In this document: positions 9,637 to 20,100 of the stretch, one piece after another
How the letters are laid out: the number at the start of each line of letters is the position of its first letter
Position numbering within the stretch: position 1 is the stretch's first letter
Assembly: GCF_002744755.1 (NCBI RefSeq)
Contig: NZ_KZ319293.1
Coordinates: 153,613-217,612 of the forward strand
From: Leeuwenhoekiella nanhaiensis
GTDB taxonomy: Bacteria > Bacteroidota > Bacteroidia > Flavobacteriales > Flavobacteriaceae
DNA length: 64,000 bases
Direction: 5' to 3'
The notes under the pieces: generated by a model
Databases searched by the model: none
Told to the model about the DNA's origin: nothing
Seen by the model: the letters and a program-made list of their open reading frames with translations, nothing else
Translations under genes and position numbers: made by a program

Positions 9637-9972
9637 TTAATACAAAATATTGTCAAGTACCGACTGTAAACGCTGCTCGCTAAGTTTATAGCGTTTGTCT
9701 GAGAGAAAAATTTCCTGAATCTCTTTACGGAAAGCTGCAAGCTCCATCTGGCTGTAGTCATTAGCCTGAACTGCTTTCTGAATACGTTTAATTTGCTTTT
9801 TTTCTGAATCGTTTCTAAACTGGGCATAAAGCTCTGCAAAGGTTTTTAAAGAAACCTTTGACCGAATCATCTCGAGTTCTTCTTCCGTTTCTTCTTTGTC
9901 AACATTGGCGCATAACAACAATACATAGGTCTGCAATTCTTCTTTAGACCATTTTCCCTCTTTATCTTTCAT
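9637..9972 (-). CDS. Small conserved helical protein, TerB-like appearance
   Basis: An 111-residue soluble protein without signal peptide or membrane segment. It is highly charged and predicted to be almost entirely helical (KWSKEELQTYVLLLCAN, then KKQIKRIQKAV and EIQEIFLSDKRY). I recall similar short proteins in flavobacterial genomes, and the pattern of acidic helices is reminiscent of TerB-like domains, but no diagnostic metal ligands are evident. It stands alone, 143 bases from the DUF255 gene and 204 bases from the sulfatase. It has no visible link to glycan use and may be a housekeeping passenger. Function unknown. Confidence 0.55.
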   Translation of the reverse strand: MKDKEGKWSKEELQTYVLLLCANVDKEETEEELEMIRSKVSLKTFAELYAQFRNDSEKKQIKRIQKAVQANDYSQMELAAFRKEIQEIFLSDKRYKLSEQRLQSVLDNILY

Positions 9973-10115
9973 GAATTTTGAATTTTGGTTAGCCGCCTGG
10001 TCAAAATTGAAACCTATGGATTGAAATCTCTGGCGAATCTTAAAGATATGAAAATTAGTCGCTTGCTGAGTCAGTTAGAACTATGCCTGTTATAACCTAT
10101 ATAGAAGAATACCGA

Positions 10116-12122
10116 TTATTGAGGCGTTTCGAGCTGTTTTAAAGCTTCCGAAACTGTGGTTGTGGGAAGCTTGCAGAAAGTCTCCTGACAGACATAGATA
10201 TACGTTTCTTCCGGATCGTAGCGGTTTTCAAATAAAGGTCCGTCTTTTCCGGTTTTCGAAAAAGCAATCAAAACATTCGGTAGATAGGTATTCCAAATCT
10301 CCTTTGTTCGGGTTTCAGCCTCATTTCCCACCACCACGCATTCATAATACGGGTACACATAACCCAACTGAACATGAAGCGCTGAAGTGTAGTTTGCGGG
10401 ATATTGAAATGCTTTGGGCTTTATGATTTTGAGCATATCTTCCGCTCTATTCCGGTAGTGTTCCTGACCGGTTATTTTGCTTAATTCAAAAGCGCTTAAT
10501 GCCATTAATCCATTGGGAGAAGGCATTACATCATCGTCGGTTTTATAGATTGGAGTTAATAGATTTTGGCTCTGACCAAAACGAAATAACCCTATCGAAG
10601 GTTCAAAAAATAAATCCTGAGCCTGGTTATACAATTCCGCTGCTTTTTCTGAATAAAGCATTTTTCCACTCGTCAAATACACGTCTAAAGCTGCACGTAT
10701 GAGGTAGGCATAATCTTCCAGATAGACTCCGTTTTGCTGAGACGCGGGAATATGGCTTAATTCTTTTGTATCAGACGGGGCTAAAAAAGTAAATAGCTGC
10801 TCCGCTTTCGTCAAATAGTGATCTTCCTGAAAGGCCTTGTAAGCTTCGGTATAGGCTGTAATCAGTAAGGCGTTCCACGAAGTGATAATTTTGTCATCTG
10901 TCAGCGGTCTGGATCTTTCTGCACGAGTCTTATAGAGTTTAGAAAGCTTGTTCTGAAGTTGAGTCCCGGGAGCAGATGATTTTATACCCAATACGTGGCT
11001 TTCCGCAGTAAAGGGATACAATTCAAAATAGTCTTCCGTTTCCGCAAAACTTCCCAATACACTTTCAAGTTCATTTTTGGTCCAGGTATAAAATGCACCT
11101 TCGCCCTCATCAGTATCTGCGCGAATTGAAGATTTGAATCCGCCGGATTCACTTTTCAGTTCGTTTTCCATAAACTGAAGGGTCTGGACAGCAACGTTTT
11201 TGTATGCTTCCTTTTTAAAAAGGCGGTATGCCCTGGCATACACACTTACCAGCTGTGCATTGTCATAGAGCATTTTTTCAAAGTGCGGAATTTGCCATTT
11301 TCGATCTGTAGCATATCTAAAGAAACCGCCTCCCACGTGATCGTAAACCCCACCTGAAGCCGTTGCATCTAAGGTACGTTCTAAATGCCGTAAAGCCTCA
11401 GCATCATTGGAGAGCACTGCATAATCCATTAAAAAAGATAGGGAGGCCGGGAGCATAAATTTCTGATCGCCCGTGTTCCCGCCGTATTCGGAATCCCATT
11501 GCTTTTTCCACGTATCAAGAGCTTGCGCTATATCAGATTTTACAAAAGATGTGGATTCTATATCAGGTTCAATTAAAGCCGCCCGCCGCACACCTTTGGT
11601 AATATTATCAGCAAAAGCAATGGCTTTTTCAGGGTGATTTTTGTAGAGTTGGTTCAATTTGTCGAGCACCTGAATCCATTGGGATTTGCTGTGGTAAGTA
11701 CCGGCATAGAGTGGACGACCATCAGGCAAAGCAATCACGTTCAATGGCCAGCCACCCTCACCTTTAATTAATTGCAGGGCAGTCATATAGACCTGATCAA
11801 TATCGGGGCGTTCTTCCCGGTCTACTTTAATGCTTACAAAGTTGGCATTCATGACCTGTGCCACCTCTTCGTCCTCAAAAGACTCTTTAGCCATAACATG
11901 ACACCAGTGGCATGATGCGTATCCTATACTAATTACTACCAGTTTTGATTCTTCCTGAGCCTGTTTAAAGGCCGCTTCACTCCAGGCTTGCCAGTTAATA
12001 GGATTATGTGCGTGATCCAGTAAATACGCGCTCTCCTCTTCAATTAAAGAATTGGTATACTTAAACTGTTGCTCCTGAGCAAAATTGACCAGTGTAAAAA
12101 GCAGGAAGAACCAGCGCATCAT
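10116..12122 (-). CDS. DUF255 / YyaL-type thioredoxin-domain protein
   Basis: A 668-residue member of the DUF255 family (bacterial YyaL; SPATA20 in animals), with a thioredoxin-like N-terminal domain followed by an (alpha/alpha) barrel-like region. The redox-type motif CHWCH is at 71-75. The family blocks HNPINW (39-44), KVDREERPDIDQVY and GGWPLNV follow, and then the barrel with HVGGGFFRYATD and PHFEKMLYDNAQL. Residues 1-15 look like a signal peptide, so this copy is probably exported, unlike many cytoplasmic relatives. It begins 3 bases after the FG-GAP/ASPIC gene and must be co-transcribed with it. The activity of the family is not settled; roles in redox processes or sugar-epimerase-like chemistry have been suggested from the fold. 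Confidence 0.82.
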   Translation of the reverse strand: MMRWFFLLFTLVNFAQEQQFKYTNSLIEEESAYLLDHAHNPINWQAWSEAAFKQAQEESKLVVISIGYASCHWCHVMAKESFEDEEVAQVMNANFVSIKVDREERPDIDQVYMTALQLIKGEGGWPLNVIALPDGRPLYAGTYHSKSQWIQVLDKLNQLYKNHPEKAIAFADNITKGVRRAALIEPDIESTSFVKSDIAQALDTWKKQWDSEYGGNTGDQKFMLPASLSFLMDYAVLSNDAEALRHLERTLDATASGGVYDHVGGGFFRYATDRKWQIPHFEKMLYDNAQLVSVYARAYRLFKKEAYKNVAVQTLQFMENELKSESGGFKSSIRADTDEGEGAFYTWTKNELESVLGSFAETEDYFELYPFTAESHVLGIKSSAPGTQLQNKLSKLYKTRAERSRPLTDDKIITSWNALLITAYTEAYKAFQEDHYLTKAEQLFTFLAPSDTKELSHIPASQQNGVYLEDYAYLIRAALDVYLTSGKMLYSEKAAELYNQAQDLFFEPSIGLFRFGQSQNLLTPIYKTDDDVMPSPNGLMALSAFELSKITGQEHYRNRAEDMLKIIKPKAFQYPANYTSALHVQLGYVYPYYECVVVGNEAETRTKEIWNTYLPNVLIAFSKTGKDGPLFENRYDPEETYIYVCQETFCKLPTTTVSEALKQLETPQ

Positions 12123-12125
12123 CAG

Positions 12126-15100
12126 TTATCGGTTAGTTAAAGACTTTTGAGTCTGGTTGTTTTTCACTTTAAACCATTGTACCGCAGCGTTGTTGTTAGC
12201 GACAAGAATGTAACGCTCTTTACCTATTTGCATCTCCGTGATTTTCTTGGCGTCCCGGTTTGCAAAAAAGCCGGAGTCTAAAACCGAAACGGGCTCAAAA
12301 CCGCCTGCGCCATCACCTAAAAGCATCAGCCCCGTACCGGCATCATTACGTGGCGTTTCTATCTCTGAGACAAAAAGGTTACCCACTGCTAAAACATCGA
12401 GATTACCATCGCTGTCGAAATCTTCAACCAGCAAATCATTAATGCTTGAAAGCTGTGCCATTCTTGGTAATTCATGCATTTCAAAGCTCCCATCACCGGT
12501 ATTCTCAAGATAAACCGAAGCAAACGTATCTGCCACGTAATGCAGAGATTTATCGAGCTTCTTCTCGCCATAAATTGCGTCGAGTTCCAGAGAAGCAAAA
12601 ATATCGTACTGCTTTATTTCAGCCTTGAGCCCGGGAATCTGTTGAGAAGAGCACGAAAAACCTCTTAGCGGAAAGTGTTTATCATCATCGTGATAGCTGA
12701 GTACAATATCGTAAGAACCATTCCCATCAAAATCGTTATAGTAAATATCGAAGGGCTCTTGCGGAGAGGTCTGGTATTTATAGTTTAAACCTAGATTTCC
12801 AACTATAAAATCCATATCACCATCCCGGTCAAAATCTCCTGATTCCATAGCAAACCACCATCCGGTAGATTTCTCTAAACCTGACATATCTGTTCGCTCC
12901 AAGGTACCGTTTCTGTTTATAAAGACCGTTATCGGCATCCATTCCCCTACCAGCATCAAATCTGAATCGCTGTCCCCGTCGATGTCAGACCAAACTGCAT
13001 CGGTAACCATCCCGATATTTTCTAATTCGGGTGCCAGTTCTTTGGTTTTATTGACCAAACGATTATTCTCATTAACTAGTAACATACTGCTTGCCGGAAG
13101 CGGGTACTGATGTGGCCAGTGCCTTCCGCCCACAAACAAGTCGATATCCCCGTCATTGTCATAGTCCATCGCCTTTACTGCAGAACCGCTATCGCGACCA
13201 ATATCCTGAATAGCGCCTTTTTTAAAATTTCCTGTTCCGTCATTGAGATATATTCGATCTACATAATGAAAATCGTTTACGGGATATTCATTTCCGCCAC
13301 TTACCACGTACAAATCCTGAAAACCATCGCCATCTACATCAAAAAACAGGGCATCTACATCTTCAAAAGCGTTTTCCTTATCCCAGAAATCAGCATTTAC
13401 TGATTCGAACTTTCCTTCTTCATCCTGAATAAAAAGTCGGGGAGCGTAACCGCTTGCACCTCCAAAAAACATGTCTTCGAGTCCGTCGTTATTGACATCT
13501 CCCTTAGCCAGTGCCGGACCAAACTGTGACATTTTGTGTGGAAGCAGTACCTGATTGATGTAATCGTCGTAGTCATTCTCAGTATGAACCAATTGAATGG
13601 GAGCGCCCTCGATTTTCTCGAATAATGTCGAATCCTTTAGATCTGCCACCGGCTCTAAAACACCATCTGCTTCTTCCATTACCAAAGTGAGTTGCTGATT
13701 TGCAGGAAGATTTCTAAGAGTTGTCTTTTGACTGTTTGGCCAAATAACCACAAGACTGTCTAAACCGCTCGCTGCTCCTAATCCGAAATGAGCGGTTTGC
13801 TCACTGGTGCTGTAGATTCCTCTTACGTTAGTTGTTTCCAACAATTGAGATTGACCTGGATTGTAAGCTACTATTCGCGAACCCAAAACCGGCTTATGAG
13901 CGTTGCTGGTAAGCTTTACTCTCAGATAATTGGTATTTTTAAGTTGCTCTGCATTATTTCGATATACGAATGCTTCGGCATTGATGTTATTCACAACAAG
14001 ATCCAGATCGCCATCGTTATCGAGATCGGCATAGGCCGCTCCGTTAGAAAAAGATTCCTCATCAAGCCCCCAGGCTTCCGTAACTTTATCAAACTTAAGA
14101 TCGCCTTTGTTTTTATAGGCGTAATTTTTCAAAGGTTGAGATGGAATGAGTTCTAAAATATGGTCGAGTTCTACAACGTCCCAAACACTAACTTCAGAGT
14201 TGTCGTCAGGATGTTCTGCGGCATAATTCTGCAAGGCTTCGGCTACATACTTAGCTACTTTTTTATCTGCATCGGTATTCCGGATATCGCGCAAAAGACC
14301 ATTTGAGATATAAGTATCTTTTAAACCATCATTATCAAAATCTGCAATAAGGTTACTCCAGCTCCAGTCAGTCTTGGCCATTCCAAAAAGTTGGGCGACA
14401 TCGCTGTAGGTTCCGTTTCCGTTAGAAAGCTGAAACGTATTGTACATATATTGATAATGCCCGCCGTCGTTTACCACTTTCCAAAATGCATCCGGATTCA
14501 TTCCGCTCATATTGGCTTTGGAGCGGTAATTGTCTTCCGCCGCCATATCAACGGTAAAAATATCGAGCTCGCCATCATTATTCACATCGGCGACATCAAC
14601 GCCCATACTGTAAAAGGATATGTGATTCATGGCCTCATCAATCACATTACTAAAGGTGCCATCCTGGTTATTGATGAACAGGAAATCTGGCGCATCAAAA
14701 TCATTAGCCACGTAAATATCTGTCCAGCCATCGTTGTTAAAATCGCTGGTAGATACCGCATTGGGATAACCTGATTTAGCCACTCCTGCAAGAGATGAAA
14801 CCTCAACAAAAGAATTTCCACCCCGATTTTTATAGAGTTTAATATGATATTCAGGCCTTAACAGGTTAGTGCCGGAATACTTGGAATAGCTCCCGGGATT
14901 GGGTGGCTGGGTGAGCAAGATCAAATCGAGAAAACCATCTTTGTTATAATCAAAAAAGGAAGCGTGACGCGTGCGCTGTTGATCAGCCACACCATACTGC
15001 TCTGCAGATTCTGTAAACGTCGCATCGCCGTTGTTGATATACAATAAATTACGTCGCAGTTCAGGTTTCTCATCATACAACTCGCGGCTTAGGTAAATAT

Positions 15101-15500
15101 CTGGCCAGCCATCGTTATTTACATCTGCAACGGTTACGCCTGTAGTCCAGCCGCCATCGTGTACCAGACCAGAATTTGCGGAAGCATCTTCAAACTTCAA
15201 ATTCCCGGTATTGAGATACAACTTACCATTTACGAGGTTTCCTGCGAAATAGATATCCTGCAAACCATCCTGATTAAAATCACCAACACCTACTCCTGCC
15301 CCGCCGTAAAAATTGTCGTAAAGCAAAATATTACGTTCGGTATTTTCATCCAGAAGATTATTAAAATGAATCCCTGTTTTTGAAGATTCAAGTAGGGTGA
15401 ATTGCTTGACCTGCTCAGTTAATGTTTGCGCATGTATGCCATTAAAAATCAGAGCAATGCAGTAGAAACTAAGGGTACAAAATCTGTTCATAAGAAGCAT
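12126..15500 (-). CDS. FG-GAP/VCBS repeat protein with ASPIC/UnbV domain
   Basis: A 1124-residue exported beta-propeller protein. After a signal peptide (1-24) come many FG-GAP/VCBS repeats with Ca-binding loops of the type DVNNDGxxD (for example at 72-81, 126-135, 253-262, 305-314 and 492-501). An ASPIC/UnbV domain lies at about 538-606 (GSRIVAY, RGIYSTSEQTAHFGLG, VVIWP), followed by a second propeller. Proteins of this architecture accompany SusC/SusD systems in Bacteroidota and are thought to bind glycans or assist at the cell surface, though the role is not proven. It sits 75 bases downstream of susD behind a terminator and is followed after 3 bases by the DUF255 gene. A second in-frame ATG at 15491 is an equally good start. 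Confidence 0.85.
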   Translation of the reverse strand: MLLMNRFCTLSFYCIALIFNGIHAQTLTEQVKQFTLLESSKTGIHFNNLLDENTERNILLYDNFYGGAGVGVGDFNQDGLQDIYFAGNLVNGKLYLNTGNLKFEDASANSGLVHDGGWTTGVTVADVNNDGWPDIYLSRELYDEKPELRRNLLYINNGDATFTESAEQYGVADQQRTRHASFFDYNKDGFLDLILLTQPPNPGSYSKYSGTNLLRPEYHIKLYKNRGGNSFVEVSSLAGVAKSGYPNAVSTSDFNNDGWTDIYVANDFDAPDFLFINNQDGTFSNVIDEAMNHISFYSMGVDVADVNNDGELDIFTVDMAAEDNYRSKANMSGMNPDAFWKVVNDGGHYQYMYNTFQLSNGNGTYSDVAQLFGMAKTDWSWSNLIADFDNDGLKDTYISNGLLRDIRNTDADKKVAKYVAEALQNYAAEHPDDNSEVSVWDVVELDHILELIPSQPLKNYAYKNKGDLKFDKVTEAWGLDEESFSNGAAYADLDNDGDLDLVVNNINAEAFVYRNNAEQLKNTNYLRVKLTSNAHKPVLGSRIVAYNPGQSQLLETTNVRGIYSTSEQTAHFGLGAASGLDSLVVIWPNSQKTTLRNLPANQQLTLVMEEADGVLEPVADLKDSTLFEKIEGAPIQLVHTENDYDDYINQVLLPHKMSQFGPALAKGDVNNDGLEDMFFGGASGYAPRLFIQDEEGKFESVNADFWDKENAFEDVDALFFDVDGDGFQDLYVVSGGNEYPVNDFHYVDRIYLNDGTGNFKKGAIQDIGRDSGSAVKAMDYDNDGDIDLFVGGRHWPHQYPLPASSMLLVNENNRLVNKTKELAPELENIGMVTDAVWSDIDGDSDSDLMLVGEWMPITVFINRNGTLERTDMSGLEKSTGWWFAMESGDFDRDGDMDFIVGNLGLNYKYQTSPQEPFDIYYNDFDGNGSYDIVLSYHDDDKHFPLRGFSCSSQQIPGLKAEIKQYDIFASLELDAIYGEKKLDKSLHYVADTFASVYLENTGDGSFEMHELPRMAQLSSINDLLVEDFDSDGNLDVLAVGNLFVSEIETPRNDAGTGLMLLGDGAGGFEPVSVLDSGFFANRDAKKITEMQIGKERYILVANNNAAVQWFKVKNNQTQKSLTNR

Positions 15501-15521
15501 CTGTAGATTTAAAAATATACA

Positions 15522-15551
15522 AAAAAAGGGAGAGTCTCCTCTCCCTTTTTT
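15522..15551. terminator. Terminator between SusD-like gene and FG-GAP gene
   Basis: A perfect 13-base inverted repeat (AAAAAAGGGAGAG at 15522-15534, complement at 15539-15551) around a TCTC loop, with a T-run on the minus strand. It starts 25 bases after the susD stop codon. It would end or attenuate the susCD transcript and lower expression of the FG-GAP/DUF255 pair. Confidence 0.85.
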
Positions 15552-15575
15552 ATAAGGCTAGATCAAAAAATAAGC

Positions 15576-17102
15576 TTATTCAGCATCCCACCACATACGC
15601 GTGGTAAGCAAATCAGGACCCTGATCTGAAATCACGGCATTGTAGTTCTCAGCATTGAGAACCGCTTCATTAGTTGGATAAACCAAACGACGCGGAATGG
15701 TTCCCCCAGTTGCATTACCGTCGTAATTCACTGGAGTAAGTGCCGGAATTCCGGTACGTCTCCAGTTTGCATAGGCTTCATATTCATTCAAGAAAATGGC
15801 CAGGTAATATTGCGTATTAATCTGCTCTAAAGCATTTGCTGCATTAAAGGGATTAGCTACCAGATAATCTGCAATTGCAGCATCTGAAATAGCTGCTCCG
15901 GGAGCATACATTTCCAGATATTTCATTGCAGCAGTTACCCCATCTGCATAATGCGTTGCAGCCGCAGCAGTACCACCGGCAAGACCCCATCTAACGGCAG
16001 CCTCAGCAAGCATAAATTCAACCTCGGCGTAGGTTTGCCAGAACATTGGTGCCCCTTCACTCATCAGGTATTTTGAGTTTGGCTCTGAATAGGTACTCAG
16101 GTCATCTCCCCCACTATACGATTGAATCGTAGTCCCATCAAGACCATTAGGTAATCCCTTTTGGCTGGCAGGGTCGTCATCTACAAAACCAGATTCAGTT
16201 GGCGGAAGGGCTGCATAAACACGGATTCTTGGATCGTCACGCTCTTCAAGCATATCAAGGAAGGTTTTACTGATACGAGCTGAGCGGTCAGCCGTAAATA
16301 CTTCGCCATTACCGTTTCTAATAATACCATTACCACCGGTTTGATGCGTGATATAGGCAATATCATCATTAGACTCCATAACTCCGCCCGAAATCGCCTT
16401 ACCGGCCCACTCCTGAGCTGCAGCAGGATCAACTTTTACCATACGCAAAGCCAAACGAAGCATTAGCGAGTTGCCCCATTTTTTCCACTTAGACAGGTCG
16501 CCGTTGTAGATAATATCTGCAGCACCTAAACTTGAAGTTCCACTGCTCAATGCAGTTGTAGCTTCTTCCAGTTCTCTTAGCATATCTGCATAAATGTCTT
16601 CCTGCTTATCGTAAACCGGTCTGGTTAAACCTTCTATAAATGCACGTCCTGCTTCAGAATACGGAACATCTCCATATAAGTCTGTGATTCGGCTGTAAGC
16701 AAAAACGCGTAGTATTCTCACCATCGCATATTCAGGTGAAGCCGTTAGCTCTTCAGCTTCCAGCTGAAACTTCATGTCTTCAATTGACTTAATCGTCTGT
16801 GGATACTGTGCATCCCAGTATGCTGAAGAATAAGCTGCATTGTAAAAATACTTATCTCCGCTCCAGTAACCCTGCGTATTGGCAAGATGCTGTATCATAG
16901 TAGAGCAGTAGATTAAATTACCCCTCCAGGACTCATAACGCTGCCCTGAGGTATATAAAATTGCCTTGGGAAACTTATACTGAAGATCGAGTTCATTGGA
17001 TTTAGTGGGATCAACGTTTAGTTCTTCAAATCCCTTGTCGCAGGATACTCCCGCAATTAATACGAGGAATAAAACCGTCGCTTTTATTAGTAGACTTTTC
17101 AT
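15576..17102 (-). CDS. susD-like: SusD/RagB-like surface glycan-binding lipoprotein (SusD-like 2 type)
   Basis: A SusD-type lipoprotein that captures glycan at the surface and lids the SusC channel. I chose the ATG at 17102, giving 508 residues, because it begins a clean lipoprotein signal with Cys21 in AGVSC. The longer frame from 17126 would overlap the end of susC by 14 bases. The opening CDKGFEELNVDPTKS and the helical TPR-like body (for example MVRILRVFAYSRITDLYGDVPYSEA) are of the SusD_like-2 type (PF12771). It follows susC by 10 bases, so the two are translated from one mRNA, and a terminator lies 25 bases after it. The ligand is inferred from the neighbouring hydrolases, not from this sequence. 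Confidence 0.9.
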   Translation of the reverse strand: MKSLLIKATVLFLVLIAGVSCDKGFEELNVDPTKSNELDLQYKFPKAILYTSGQRYESWRGNLIYCSTMIQHLANTQGYWSGDKYFYNAAYSSAYWDAQYPQTIKSIEDMKFQLEAEELTASPEYAMVRILRVFAYSRITDLYGDVPYSEAGRAFIEGLTRPVYDKQEDIYADMLRELEEATTALSSGTSSLGAADIIYNGDLSKWKKWGNSLMLRLALRMVKVDPAAAQEWAGKAISGGVMESNDDIAYITHQTGGNGIIRNGNGEVFTADRSARISKTFLDMLEERDDPRIRVYAALPPTESGFVDDDPASQKGLPNGLDGTTIQSYSGGDDLSTYSEPNSKYLMSEGAPMFWQTYAEVEFMLAEAAVRWGLAGGTAAAATHYADGVTAAMKYLEMYAPGAAISDAAIADYLVANPFNAANALEQINTQYYLAIFLNEYEAYANWRRTGIPALTPVNYDGNATGGTIPRRLVYPTNEAVLNAENYNAVISDQGPDLLTTRMWWDAE

Positions 17103-17112
17103 ATTTATTTTT

Positions 17113-20100
17113 TTAAAACTTAACATCTAAACTTAATCCATAACTTCTGGTAGAAGGCAGTCCAAATCGCTCAATACCATTTGCGAACGTATTATTATAC
17201 GCAGACTCTGGATCTATATTTTCGGTATTTCTCATCAGGAAGAATAAATTTCGCCCTATGAAAGAAACTCGTGCACTTCTTATAAATGTACTCTCCAGCA
17301 AACTTGAGGGTAACGAATATCCCAGACTTACCTGACGGAATTTAATAAAATCTGCATCCTGAACGTTTGCTTCGGCTATATCATAGAGTCTCTGGTAGTA
17401 GAGGCTCAAATTTTCGGGTGCGATTGTCGTACTGAAATCAGCTCCTGCAGCATTCACACCGCTTACAGTAAGTCCGTTTTCACGACCTACAAGGGTATTA
17501 TTACTCGCTCCATAAAAATTAGCAAACGCACTGGTTCCTGAGAAAATATCAGCTCCGAATTTTCCATCTATCAGGAATGAAAATTCAAAGTTTTTATAAT
17601 TAAAGGTATTGGTTATACCCATAGTCCACGGTGCAACACCCTGACCAATCACCGCATTTGGACCTATAGAAGGTGCACCATTGCTGTCGTACTGAATATT
17701 ACCATCTGCATCTCTTACGAATGTAGTTCCGTAAAGTGTAGCTGCAGGATATCCTACGAGGTAACCTGACTGTGAGTTCACGCCATAAGCAGCATCTCCT
17801 GGAAAAATAGGATTACCATCATTATCCGTTTTGGTAACCTCGTTTTCGTTATAGGTAAGGTTATAGCTCACATTCCACTCAAAATTTGGGTTCTTAACCG
17901 GACTACCGCTTAATAACATCTCAACCCCTTTATTCTGTAATTCTCCAATATTTATACTGGCGCTGCTATAACCCGAAGCTGTAGACGTATTGATATTTAC
18001 GATATCATTCTCCGTTTTATTAGCATAATACGTTAGATCTAAATTTAAACGACTTCTTAAGAATCTTAGGTCAACACCTATTTCATATTCTTTCTTAGAA
18101 AAAGGTTTCAAATTCTCATTAGGTAATGCTGAATTATTTATTCCTCCTAATGAAACGGTTGGTCCGGTAGCTGTATACGTGTCTGTAATCGCATAGGTTA
18201 GAGCCAGTTGATACGGATCATTAGCACCACCACCTACATCAGAATAACCTGCTCTTAATTTCCCGAAGGTTAACCACTCAGGCATTTCAAAGGCATCTGA
18301 AAACACAAAACTGGTATTCACTGATGGGTAGAAATAGTTGTTTGGTGCAGTTTTACCGGCTTTTGATAGCGTGGAGAACCAGTCATTTCTTCCGGTTACA
18401 GTTAAGTACAAATAATCTCTAAATGAAAATTCAGAAGAGAAATAAAGTCCGTTTCTCTTAACCCGACCTAAATTATAACTGTAATTTCTATTGGCTACGT
18501 TTTCAATATTTACCAATGTTGGAATCACAAAATCATTACCAATTAAATTGATTTGTTCATTCTTAACATAATTGGAGTTAGCTCCAATCAAGGTTGAAGT
18601 AGATATATCCTCAGTTATTTGCTTATCATACCCTAAAATCACATCGGCGTCAACAGTCTTTACGTTAAAGGTTTGCTCCTGCATGCCTCCACGTGGTTTG
18701 TAGGCAGTTCCAAATGGCTCTACAGAAGTGATGCGCGCGGTAAATTGATCTATACCTGCTCTCCCTAAGAGATAAAGACCCTCTGTGAATTGATACTTCA
18801 GTGTGGTTGAACCTATGAATCTGTTTTTATCACTCTCATTTTTAAATCTAAAAGCAGTCCAGTATGGGTTTTGCTGATACACGTTTGAAGAAATTCTAAA
18901 CTCAGTACCGTCTTCATTAAAACCAGGCTTATAGTTATTTACATCAATGTTAGGAGGTGAAAGGGCTACAGTAAAGTTTCCGTTACCCGGAGAGTCTGAA
19001 GTTCGGGGACGGTTATTTACTTCCTCAATAATGTATTTTCCGCTTACGTTTAATGTAAGCTTATCGGCAAGAACAGCACCTGCGTTTAAAGAGAATGATT
19101 TTCTATTCAAACCTGCATTTGGAGTAATATCGTCGTTTGATAAATCAGTTGCCGAAAAACGCAAATTATAATTTTCGCCGGCCTGACTGATAGCAACCGT
19201 ATTAATAGCAGTAGTTCCTGTCTCATAATACTTGTCGATGTTATCACCGGTATAGCTATAAGGACGGCTCACTCCGTCAAACTGAACCGCCGAAGCTACA
19301 CTACCCAATCTGGCTCCCCAGGATTGCATACCTGCGTCAAGTGCTTCCTGCTGTGTGGTAGGAGCTACTCCGTTAAGACCCTGACCGTATTCCGTTTGAA
19401 ACTCATACAGATCAGTCATTACCGTTTCTAACTGATAAGAACTTGAAATATCAACTCCTAATCCCTTTTGCCCCTTACCGGATTTTGTTGTGATCACAAT
19501 AACACCGGCAGATGCTCGAGAACCATAGAGTGCAGCAGCAGCACCACCCTTTAGGACACTAATACTTTCAATATCATCCGGATTAATCCCAGAAATACCA
19601 TCACCGTAGTCAGAACCACCCCATCTACTGGCAGATCCCAGGTTTTGGTTATTGATAGGAATTCCATCCACGATATATAAAGGCTGAGAAGTACCGCTTA
19701 AAGACGATACACCCCGTATCACCACTTTACTGGTACCTGCCGGTCCGGTGGCCGCTCCGGTAATATTAACACCCGCGATTTTACCTTGTAGGGCATTGAT
19801 GGCGTTTACCTGAGGGACTTCGGCAACGGCCTCACCACTTACTTCAGTAAGCGAGTAACCCAAAGCTTTCTGCTCCTTTTTAATACCCAGTGCAGTCACC
19901 ACAACCGCGTTAAGCTCTTCGGTACTTTCTTCCATACTTACATTAATGACAGATCCTGAAGAAGCAGATCTTTCTACAGTTACGAAGCCAAGGGCTGAAT
20001 ATTCAAGAATCGCATTAGAACCGGAAACATCAATAGAGTAATTACCGTCAAAATCTGTTGACGTTCCATTAGAAGTTCCTTTTTCAATAACATTTACTCC

